From: JBDIBB01 sp039812685
GTDB lineage: Bacteria > Acidobacteriota > Vicinamibacteria > Vicinamibacterales > JAFNAJ01
Assembly (NCBI GenBank): GCA_039812685.1
Contig: JBDIBB010000035.1
Span: 1-34,366, forward strand
Reading direction: 5' to 3'
Length of the DNA: 34,366 nucleotides
Shown: positions 8,094 to 15,846 of the stretch, piece after piece
Numbering within the stretch: the stretch's first letter is position 1
Layout of the letters: each line of letters opens with the position of its first letter
Made by a program: the position numbers and the translations under genes
The notes under the pieces: generated by a model
What the model saw: the letters and a program-made list of their open reading frames with translations, nothing else
Databases searched by the model: none
What the model was told of the DNA's origin: nothing

Positions 8094-8468
8094 ATGAAGA
8101 TCGAGACCAAGCAGGACCGGCGGGAACGCATTCACCTCCGGCAGCGCAAGCGGATGCAGGGGACGGCCGCGCGGCCACGGCTCGCGGTGTTCCGCAGCCA
8201 GGCGCACATCTACGCGCAGGTGATCGACGACCTGGCAGGGGCGACCGTGGCCTCGGCCTCCAGCGTCGAGCCCGACGTGAAGGCGCGGTTCGGCGACGGC
8301 GTGCGCGGCAACAGCCGGGCCGGTGCCGCCGTGGTCGGCCAGGTGGTGGCCGAGCGGTTGAAGGCGAAGGGCATCACCGCGGTGGTGTTCGATCGCGGGG
8401 GCTTCCTCTATCACGGACGGGTGCGCGCGGTCGCCGAGGCGGCGCGCGAGGCGGGGCTGCAGTTTTAA
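8094..8468 (+). CDS. rplR: 50S ribosomal protein L18
   Basis: L18 is a 5S rRNA-binding protein of the central protuberance. The 124-residue product has RPRLAVFRSQAHIYAQVIDD, the VVGQVVAERLKAKGI helix and VVFDRGGFLYHGRVRAVAEA, all family motifs. A GAGGGAAG ribosome binding site lies about 17 bases upstream of the ATG. Confidence 0.96.
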   Translation: MKIETKQDRRERIHLRQRKRMQGTAARPRLAVFRSQAHIYAQVIDDLAGATVASASSVEPDVKARFGDGVRGNSRAGAAVVGQVVAERLKAKGITAVVFDRGGFLYHGRVRAVAEAAREAGLQF

Positions 8469-8515
8469 GGGAGGCGGGCTGGTGCTGCGAGCGCCGGCCG
8501 CGTCGGGAACCAGGT

Positions 8516-9037
8516 ATGAACGACATCCGCGAGAAGATCGACCCGTCACAGCTCGACCTGAAGGACACCGTGGTGTCCATCAACCGCGTGACCAAGGTCG
8601 TCAAGGGCGGCAAGAACCTCAGCTTCAGCGCGCTCGTCGTGGTGGGCGACGGCCATGGCCACGTCGGCTTCGGCGTGGGCAAGGCCAAGGAGGTGCCCTC
8701 CGCGATCAAGAAGGGCATCGAGGCCGCCAAGAAGGCGCTGATCCGGGTCCCGCTGCAGGGCACCTCCGTGCCGCACCCGATCGTCGGGCGCTACGGCGCG
8801 GGCAGCGTGCTGCTGAAGCCAGCCCCGGAAGGCACCGGGATCATCGCGGGCGGCGCCGTCCGCGCGGTGGTGGAATCGGCCGGCATCCAGAACGTCCTGA
8901 CCAAGTCGCTCGGCTCGGCCAACCCGCACAACGTCGTGCGGGCGACCTTCGCCGGGCTGACGGCGCTGAAGGACCCGGTCAACGTGGCGCGGCTGCGCGG
9001 CAAGACGCTCGAAGAGCTGGCCGCCACCGTTTCCTAG
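8516..9037 (+). CDS. rpsE: 30S ribosomal protein S5
   Basis: S5 lies at the mRNA entry channel and influences decoding fidelity. The 173-residue product has the KVVKGGKNLSFSALVVVGDG double-stranded-RNA-binding fold start, GFGVGKAKEVPSAIKKGIEA, and the C-terminal GSANPHNVVRATFAGL signature. Length is normal. Confidence 0.98.
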   Translation: MNDIREKIDPSQLDLKDTVVSINRVTKVVKGGKNLSFSALVVVGDGHGHVGFGVGKAKEVPSAIKKGIEAAKKALIRVPLQGTSVPHPIVGRYGAGSVLLKPAPEGTGIIAGGAVRAVVESAGIQNVLTKSLGSANPHNVVRATFAGLTALKDPVNVARLRGKTLEELAATVS

Positions 9038-9047
9038 GCACGCAATC

Positions 9048-9248
9048 ATGAGCGAGAAGCAGACCGCCGACGGCCGTCGCCTGCGGGTGACGCTCGTCAA
9101 GAGCCCGATCGGCTACAACGCCTCCCAGGCCAAGGTGGTGCAGAGCCTCGGCCTGCGCCGGATGCACCACACGGTCGAGGTGCTGGATCATCCGGCCATG
9201 CGGGGCATGCTGCACAAGGTGCGGCACCTGGTCCGCGTCGAGGAGTGA
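9048..9248 (+). CDS. rpmD: 50S ribosomal protein L30
   Basis: L30 is a small late-binding 50S protein. The 66-residue product contains VTLVKSPIGYNASQAKVVQS and the LRRMHHTVEVLDHPAMRGML segment. In this family GL-R-x-x-H is conserved. Only 10 bases separate it from rpsE and 6 from rplO. Confidence 0.96.
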   Translation: MSEKQTADGRRLRVTLVKSPIGYNASQAKVVQSLGLRRMHHTVEVLDHPAMRGMLHKVRHLVRVEE

Positions 9249-9254
9249 GCCACC

Positions 9255-9716
9255 ATGGATCTGAGTCACCTGCGTCCGCCTGACGGGGCGGTGAAGAAGC
9301 GCAAGCGCGTCGGACGCGGCCCGGGTTCGGGCACCGGCAAGACGGCCGGGCGCGGCAGCAAGGGCGCGCAGTCGCGTTCGGGCTACAAGCGGAAGCGCGG
9401 GTTCGAGGGCGGCCAGATGCCGCTGCACCGGCGCCTGCCCAAGCGCGGGTTCATCAACCCCTTCCGGGTCGAGTTCGCCGTGGTGAACCTCGACGAGCTC
9501 GCCGAGCGGTTCGAGGCGGGCGCGGTGGTGACCGTCGATGGCCTGCGCGAGCGCGGCCTGGTGCCGGCGGCGCTGCCCGTGAAGGTGCTGGGGCGCGGCG
9601 AGCTCGACAAGGCGCTCACCGTGCAGGTGCACAAGTTCAGCGCGTCGGCGGTCCGGAAGATCGCGGCGGCCGGCGGAACGGCGGAGGCCCTGACGGCGAC
9701 GCCCGCCGAGGCGTGA
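9255..9716 (+). CDS. rplO: 50S ribosomal protein L15
   Basis: L15 spans the 50S interior and is needed for its late assembly. The 153-residue product has the Gly/Arg/Lys-rich N-terminal extension (GRGPGSGTGKTAGRGSKGAQ) and MPLHRRLPKRGF, with the L15e-like C-terminal domain ending at VRKIAAAGGTAEAL. It immediately precedes secY, 13 bases away. Confidence 0.97.
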   Translation: MDLSHLRPPDGAVKKRKRVGRGPGSGTGKTAGRGSKGAQSRSGYKRKRGFEGGQMPLHRRLPKRGFINPFRVEFAVVNLDELAERFEAGAVVTVDGLRERGLVPAALPVKVLGRGELDKALTVQVHKFSASAVRKIAAAGGTAEALTATPAEA

Positions 9717-9729
9717 GCCCGGGGAGCCC

Positions 9730-11118
<1,389 letters not shown>

Positions 11119-11136
11119 ACGACGGACCGGGAGCCG

Positions 11137-11265
11137 ATGCCACTGCGCGCGATCGTCCTCGGGGCCCCGGGTGCCGGGAAAGCGGCGCCGGCCGAACGGC
11201 CCGCGGGGCGCGAACGCCGGCCGCGGGCGGCGTTCCTGCGCGGCGGCGCGTGGGGGGCGCGATGA
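11137..11265 (+). pseudogene. adk: Vestige of adenylate kinase between secY and map
   Basis: A 42-codon frame starts with an ATG behind a GGGAG ribosome binding site and encodes MPLRAIVLGAPGAGKAAPAE at its start. That start matches the beta1-P-loop of adenylate kinase (MRIILLGPPGAGKGTQA), which normally sits between secY and map in this operon. Here the P-loop GKGT is changed to GKAA, losing the conserved Thr/Ser, and the frame ends after another 22 unconserved, Arg/Ala/Gly-rich residues. The stop overlaps the map start (ATGA), as an intact adk often does. The LID, AMP-binding and core parts (about 170 residues) are absent. I infer an internal deletion of adk. A misassembly, or a short functional leader, are the alternatives. 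Confidence 0.65.
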
Positions 11266-12053
11266 TCGTCTGCAAGTCGCCGGCCGAGGTCGAGCGGATG
11301 CGCCTGGCCAACGAACTGGTGGCCGACGTCCTCGAGCGGCTGGGTGCGCTGGTTGCGCCCGGCGTCACGACGCTCGACCTCGATCGCGCGGCCGAGGCGT
11401 GGGTGCGCGCCGCCGGAGCCGAGCCGGCGTTCAAGGGCTACCGCGGGTTTCCCGCGACGCTCTGCACGTCGGTCAACCACCAGGTCGTCCACGGCATCCC
11501 GTCGAAGAAGACGGTGCTGCGCGAGGGCGACATCGTGTCGGTGGACATCGGCGTGAAGCTGGACGGTTACTACGGCGACTGCGCGGCCACCTTCGCGGTG
11601 GGGTGCGTGGGCGAAGACGTCCAGTTGCTGCTGCGTGTGACGCGCGAGTCGCTGGAGCGCGGCATCGCCGCGGTGAGGGTTGGCGGGCGCGTGTCGGACA
11701 TCGGCCACGCGGTGCAGGCCTGGGTGGAGCAGTTCGGGTTCTCGGTGGTGCGCGAGTTCGTGGGCCACGGGGTGGGCACGGCGCTGCACGAGGAGCCGCA
11801 GGTGCCCAACTACGGCCCGGCCGGCCGCGGTCCGCGGCTGCAGGAGGGCATGGTGCTCGCCATCGAACCGATGGTGAACGCCGGCCGCCCGGCGGTGAAG
11901 GTGCTCGAGGACGGCTGGACCGCGGTGACGCGCGACGGGTCGTGGTCGGCGCACTTCGAGCACACCGTGGCGGTGACGCGCGAGGGCGCGGACGTGCTGA
12001 CGCGATCGCGGACGATGCGCGACGCGGGCTGGCGGGTGGCCGCCGGCGCCTGA
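11262..12053 (+). CDS. map: Methionine aminopeptidase, type I
   Basis: This enzyme removes the N-terminal methionine from nascent proteins in the cytoplasm, using two divalent metal ions. The 263-residue product has the five metal ligands at family positions: D95 (VDIGVKLDG), D106 (YYGDCAAT), H169 (VGHGVGTALHEEP), E202 (AIEPMVN) and E233 (HFEHTVAVT). The second-shell H77 is in NHQVVHGIP. There is no N-terminal zinc or SH3-binding extension, so it is the short type Ia form. The ATG lies within the stop of the adk vestige. A much longer open frame upstream is a shadow of secY. Confidence 0.97.
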   Translation: MIVCKSPAEVERMRLANELVADVLERLGALVAPGVTTLDLDRAAEAWVRAAGAEPAFKGYRGFPATLCTSVNHQVVHGIPSKKTVLREGDIVSVDIGVKLDGYYGDCAATFAVGCVGEDVQLLLRVTRESLERGIAAVRVGGRVSDIGHAVQAWVEQFGFSVVREFVGHGVGTALHEEPQVPNYGPAGRGPRLQEGMVLAIEPMVNAGRPAVKVLEDGWTAVTRDGSWSAHFEHTVAVTREGADVLTRSRTMRDAGWRVAAGA

Positions 12054-12064
12054 GCGGACGCGGC

Positions 12065-12289
12065 GTGGCCGGACATGGCGCGGTGACGGTCGGCGGCGTG
12101 GTCGTCGAGTTGTTGCCGCGGGCACTGGCGAAGGTGGAGATTGGCCCGGGACGCCACGTGGTGGCGCACCTGGCCGCGGACCCGCGGCGCAACTACGTGC
12201 GGGTGCTGGTGGGCGAACGGGTCGAGGTGGAGATCTCGCCCCGGGATCCCGGCCGCGGGCGCCTCGTCAGGCGCGTGCCGGGCGGATGA
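12065..12289 (+). CDS. infA: Translation initiation factor IF-1 (divergent, GTG start)
   Basis: IF-1 is an OB-fold protein that blocks the A site during initiation. The 74-residue frame contains VVVELLPRALAKVEI, VVAHLAADPRRNYVRVL and VEVEISPRDPGRGRLVRR. These align with the IF-1 pattern of VVEALPNAMFKVEL, HISGKMRMNYIRIL and VELSPYDLTRGRI. The N-terminal part usual in IF-1 (MAKEDxIEVEG) is replaced by MAGHGAVTVGG, and the usual SGKMR is altered to AADPR. The best start is GTG at 12065, 11 bases after map. A second GTG at 12083 is possible. Position between map and rpmJ is canonical. Confidence 0.86.
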   Translation: MAGHGAVTVGGVVVELLPRALAKVEIGPGRHVVAHLAADPRRNYVRVLVGERVEVEISPRDPGRGRLVRRVPGG

Positions 12290-12299
12290 GGACGGAACG

Positions 12300-12413
12300 A
12301 TGAAGGTCAGAGCGTCGGTCAAGCGGATGTGCGACAAGTGCAAGGTGGTGCGGCGCCGGGGCGTCGTCCGCGTGATTTGCACCAACGCGAAGCACAAGCA
12401 GCGGCAGGGCTAG
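12300..12413 (+). CDS. rpmJ: 50S ribosomal protein L36
   Basis: L36 is the smallest 50S protein. The 37-residue product MKVRASVKRMCDKCKVVRRR continues to VICTNAKHKQRQG. The zinc ligands C11, C14, C27 and H32 mark the zinc-binding form. It begins 10 bases after infA. An open frame upstream of the ATG is a shadow of infA. Confidence 0.97.
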   Translation: MKVRASVKRMCDKCKVVRRRGVVRVICTNAKHKQRQG

Positions 12414-12504
12414 GCACGTACGCGGTGGAGGGCCAGGGCCGGGAGCAACGGCTCGCGCCCGCCGCCGGCCCGACGGCCGCCCGGCAGGACGGGGAACCAG
12501 AGAG

Positions 12505-12879
12505 ATGGCACGAATCGCAGGCGTCGACCTACCGCGGACGAAGCGGATCGAGATCGGGCTGACCTACATCTTCGGGATCGGGCGCACGCGCGCCACGGGC
12601 ATCCTCGCCGAGGCCGGCGTGAGCCCCGACGTGCGCGTGAAGGACCTGACCGAAGACGACGTCCGGAAGATCAGCCGGGTGATCGAGGACCAGGGGCGTG
12701 TGGAGGGCGATCTCCGGAAGGAGATCTCCATGAACGTCAAGCGCCTCATGGAGATCGGCTGCTACCGCGGCCTGCGGCACCGCCGCAGCCTTCCGGTGCG
12801 CGGCCAGCGGACGCGCACCAACGCGCGCACGCGGAAGGGCCCGCGCAAGGGCGCGGTCGCGAAGAAGAAGACGACCTAG
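12505..12879 (+). CDS. rpsM: 30S ribosomal protein S13
   Basis: S13 forms the head bridge to the 50S subunit and contacts the P-site tRNA. The 124-residue product begins MARIAGVDLPRTKRIEIGLT, has the H2TH-like helical part and ends with the signature RGQRTRTNARTRKGPRKGA. It is the first gene of the alpha-operon portion and is 91 bases downstream of rpmJ. Confidence 0.98.
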   Translation: MARIAGVDLPRTKRIEIGLTYIFGIGRTRATGILAEAGVSPDVRVKDLTEDDVRKISRVIEDQGRVEGDLRKEISMNVKRLMEIGCYRGLRHRRSLPVRGQRTRTNARTRKGPRKGAVAKKKTT

Positions 12880-12891
12880 GGAAGCAGAACG

Positions 12892-13320
12892 ATGGCCAAG
12901 AGCGAAGCGCAGGGCGCTGGCGAACAGAAAGCCGGCAAGAAGAAGGTCTTCAAGAAGCGCGGCGAGAAGAAGGTGGTCCACCACGGGGTGGTCTACGTGC
13001 ACGCCTCGTTCAACAACACGAGCGTGACGATCTCCGACGCCGAGGGCAACGTCGTGGCGTGGTCCAGCGCCGGGGCGGTGGGCTTCAAGGGATCGCGCAA
13101 GGGGACGCCGTTCGCGGCGACGCAGGCGGCGCTCTCGGCGGGCAACGCCGCGAAGGCCGTCGGCATGCGCACCGCGGAGGTGCGGGTGAAGGGGCCGGGC
13201 GCCGGGCGCGAGTCGGCGGTCCGCGCGCTGCAGACGGTCGGCATCGACGTGAAGTCGATCCGCGACGTCACGCCGATTCCGCACAACGGGTGCCGCCCGT
13301 CGAAGCGGCGCCGCGTCTAG
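12892..13320 (+). CDS. rpsK: 30S ribosomal protein S11
   Basis: S11 lies on the 30S platform near the E-site mRNA. The 142-residue product has a Lys-rich N-terminal extension of about 25 residues, then VVYVHASFNNTSVTISDAEG, the GMRTAEVRVKGPGAGRESAV signature and the C-terminus IPHNGCRPSKRRRV. Length is about 12 residues above E. coli because of the N-terminal tail. Confidence 0.98.
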   Translation: MAKSEAQGAGEQKAGKKKVFKKRGEKKVVHHGVVYVHASFNNTSVTISDAEGNVVAWSSAGAVGFKGSRKGTPFAATQAALSAGNAAKAVGMRTAEVRVKGPGAGRESAVRALQTVGIDVKSIRDVTPIPHNGCRPSKRRRV

Positions 13321-13346
13321 GTCACGGCTGAAAGGATTTCAGGGCA

Positions 13347-13976
13347 ATGGCACGATACGTCGGTCCCGTGTGCCGCCTCTGCCGGCGGGAAGGGATGAAG
13401 CTGTTCCTCAAGGGCGAGCGGTGCTACACCGAGAAGTGCGCGATCGAGAAGCGCAACACCCCGCCCGGCCAGCACGGCAAGGCGCGCAAGCAGAAGATTG
13501 CCGGCTACGGCCTGCAGTTGCGCGAGAAGCAGAAGGTGAAGCGCATCTACGGGGTGCTGGAGAACCAGTTCCGGCGCTACTTCGAGACGGCCGACCGCAC
13601 GCGCGGCATCACGGGCGAGACGCTGCTGCAACTGCTCGAACGGCGGCTCGACAACGTCTGCTACCGTCTCGGCTTCTCCACCTCGCGCGCGCAGGCGCGC
13701 CAGCTCGTGCGTCACGGTCATCTGCTGGTGAACGGCCGGAAGGTGGACATCCCGTCGTTCTCGGTTCGCGCCGGCGACGTGGTCGCCGTCAGGGTCGCCA
13801 GCCAGAAGAACCCCGCCATCACGTACGCCCTCGAGCGGGTGAAGGGCCAGGGCGTGCCCGAGTGGCTGCAACTCGACGCGACAGCGGCCGCCGGCCGGGT
13901 GATGTCGCTGCCCACACGCGAGCAGATCAGCCTGCCGGTACAGGAGCAGCTGATCGTCGAGTTGTACTCGAAGTAG
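13347..13976 (+). CDS. rpsD: 30S ribosomal protein S4, zinc-binding form
   Basis: S4 is a primary 16S binder involved in decoding fidelity. In some bacteria it represses the alpha operon. The 209-residue product has an N-terminal zinc site (C9, C12, C26, C31) and the S4 RNA-binding domain LDNVCYRLGFSTSRAQARQL with the following VRHGHLLVNGRKVDIPS. It ends EQLIVELYSK. Length is typical of the 200-210 residue class. Confidence 0.98.
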   Translation: MARYVGPVCRLCRREGMKLFLKGERCYTEKCAIEKRNTPPGQHGKARKQKIAGYGLQLREKQKVKRIYGVLENQFRRYFETADRTRGITGETLLQLLERRLDNVCYRLGFSTSRAQARQLVRHGHLLVNGRKVDIPSFSVRAGDVVAVRVASQKNPAITYALERVKGQGVPEWLQLDATAAAGRVMSLPTREQISLPVQEQLIVELYSK

Positions 13977-14036
13977 GCGTTGTGGCCGGTCACCGGACCG
14001 GCCCGCGCGCGTCACAGCGAGGAAAGGACTGATTCG

Positions 14037-15020
14037 ATGCTCTCCAGAGGTCTGCAGCTTCCGGGCCGCCTCGATTTCGAGCGCGAGAGTTCGAGCGACA
14101 CGTTCGGGCGATTCTCGGCCCAGCCGTTCGAGCGAGGCTTCGGTACGACCATCGGCAACGCGTTGCGGCGCGTGCTGCTCTCGTCGATCGAGGGCGCCGC
14201 CGTCACTGCCGTCAGGATCGACGGCGTCCAGCACGAGTTCTCGCCCATTCCCGGCGTGGTGGAAGATGCCACCGACATCATCCTCAACCTCAAGCAGCTG
14301 CCGCTGAAGCTGGAGGGCGATGACGATGTGAAGACGGTCTTCCTGCGCGTGGAGAAGCCGGGCCAGGTCTTCGCCCGCGACATCGAGGCCGACGCCGACC
14401 TCGAGATTCTCGATCCCGAGGCGCCGATCGCCACCGTGGCCGAACACGGCCGCCTGCACCTGGAGCTGCGCGTGAAGCGCGCCCGGGGCTACGTGCCGGC
14501 CGACCGCAACTTCGACGAGGATCTCGGCATCGGCTGGATCCCGGTCGACTCGGTGCACTCGCCGGTCAAGCGCGTGAACTACCTCGTGGAGGCGGCACGC
14601 GTCGGGCAGGCCACCGACTACGACAAGCTGACGATCGACGTGCACACCAACGGCGCCATCACGCCGGCCGACGCGCTGTCGGAGGCCGCCCACACGATCC
14701 AGCAGCACCTGCGCATCTTCATGACCGCTGAGGACGTGATCGGCGACGGCGACGAGACCGGCCCGGTGGAGCCGAGCACGCAGATCAACAACGAGCACCT
14801 CAACAAGAGCGTCGAGGAACTCGAGCTGTCGGTGCGCTCCTACAACTGTCTCAAGAACGCGAACATCCGCACCATCCGGGAACTCGTCCAGAAGAGCGAG
14901 CCGGAGATGCTGAAGACGAAGAACTTCGGACGGAAGTCGTTGAACGAGATCAAGGACATCCTGGCCTCGATGGGCCTGAGCCTCGGCATGAAGCTCGAGC
15001 CGCCGGCGGCCCAGGAGTAA
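14037..15020 (+). CDS. rpoA: DNA-directed RNA polymerase subunit alpha
   Basis: Alpha dimerizes to seed RNA polymerase assembly, and its C-terminal domain binds UP elements and activators. The 327-residue product has the N-terminal dimer motif GFGTTIGNALRRVLLSSIEG at about residues 37-56 and the insert domain. The C-terminal HhH-containing domain has SVRSYNCLKNANIRTIRELV and FGRKSLNEIKDILASMGLSL. The ATG at 14037 is preceded by GAGGAAAGGA. The frame is open upstream to 13980 without family similarity. Confidence 0.98.
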   Translation: MLSRGLQLPGRLDFERESSSDTFGRFSAQPFERGFGTTIGNALRRVLLSSIEGAAVTAVRIDGVQHEFSPIPGVVEDATDIILNLKQLPLKLEGDDDVKTVFLRVEKPGQVFARDIEADADLEILDPEAPIATVAEHGRLHLELRVKRARGYVPADRNFDEDLGIGWIPVDSVHSPVKRVNYLVEAARVGQATDYDKLTIDVHTNGAITPADALSEAAHTIQQHLRIFMTAEDVIGDGDETGPVEPSTQINNEHLNKSVEELELSVRSYNCLKNANIRTIRELVQKSEPEMLKTKNFGRKSLNEIKDILASMGLSLGMKLEPPAAQE

Positions 15021-15145
15021 GTCGCACTCACCGGGGCGAGGGCCGGCGTGCGGCGTCCGCCCGGGCAGCGGCCCGGGAGGGCGGTGCGCCGGTACCGACC
15101 GCCCCATCCCTCACCCCACCCTTTTCCGTCAGTCGAGACCGCACC

Positions 15146-15736
15146 ATGCGTCACCGCGTCGCACACCGCAAGCTGGGCCGGGTCACCGAGCACCGGATCG
15201 CGCTCCTGCGCAACCAGGCCGAGGCCCTGATCCGTCACGAGCGCATCGAGACCACCGTCCCGCGGGCCAAGGAACTGCGTCCGTTCGTCGAGCGCATCAT
15301 CACCGTCGCCAAGCGCGGCATCGCCGACGGCCCGAAGACGGTGAAGGCCCTGCACGCCAGGCGGCTGGTCGCCGTCGACGTGCACGAGCCGGAGACCGTC
15401 GACAAGCTGTTCGACACGATCGCGCCGCGTTTCGCCGCGCGGCCCGGCGGTTACACGCGCATCCTGAAGCTCGGGTTCCGCCGCGGCGACGCCGCCGACA
15501 TGGCCCAGATCGAACTGGTGGGCAGCGAGTACAACCCGAACCTCGAGAAGGCCGCCGAGGGCGCCGAGGCGGCGCCGCAGAAGAAGTCGGTCAGCACGCG
15601 GCTGCGCGAGGCGGCCCAGCGCCTGCGCGGCAAGCGTGCCGCCGAGGGGGGCGACTCCAAGACCCACGCGCACACGAAGGCGGCCGGCGGCGGGCCCAAG
15701 AAGGGCAGCACGCCGCGCAAGGCCGGCGGCTCGTAG
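15146..15736 (+). CDS. rplQ: 50S ribosomal protein L17 with long basic C-terminal extension
   Basis: L17 sits near the tunnel exit. Residues 1-130 are a full L17: MRHRVAHRKLGRVTEHR, LRNQAEALIRHERIETTVPR, AKELRPFVERIITVAKRG and a GGYTRILKLGFRRGDAADMA region. Residues 131-196 are an additional Ala/Lys/Gly-rich tail with an amphipathic stretch (RLREAAQRLRGKRAAEGG), longer than the usual 120-130 residue protein. It is the last gene of the superoperon, 125 bases after rpoA, and is followed by a strong hairpin. Confidence 0.95.
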   Translation: MRHRVAHRKLGRVTEHRIALLRNQAEALIRHERIETTVPRAKELRPFVERIITVAKRGIADGPKTVKALHARRLVAVDVHEPETVDKLFDTIAPRFAARPGGYTRILKLGFRRGDAADMAQIELVGSEYNPNLEKAAEGAEAAPQKKSVSTRLREAAQRLRGKRAAEGGDSKTHAHTKAAGGGPKKGSTPRKAGGS

Positions 15737-15766
15737 CGCGCGGGACGCCGCGCTGGCCGGGAAACG

Positions 15767-15807
15767 GCAAAGGGCCGGAGGAAGCGTCGCTTCCTCCGGC
15801 CCTTTGC
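15767..15807. terminator. Perfect 19-bp hairpin, probable bidirectional terminator
   Basis: Arms 15767-15785 and 15789-15807 are perfectly complementary, with a GTC loop. The stem has A-rich and T-rich edges (AAAGGG and CCCTTT), so a short T-run follows the stem in both directions. It lies between the converging rplQ (+) and EF-G-like (-) genes, 30 and 39 bases from their stops. This is the right place for a terminator serving both transcripts. Confidence 0.85.
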
Positions 15808-15846
15808 GTGAAGCCAGCGGGGCGCGGCCCCCTCCGCCTCCAGACC

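Noticed and set aside
13317..15107. Minus-strand 596-codon frame opposite rpsD and rpoA
   Set aside because: Shadow of conserved genes with no recognisable domain and no ribosome binding site.
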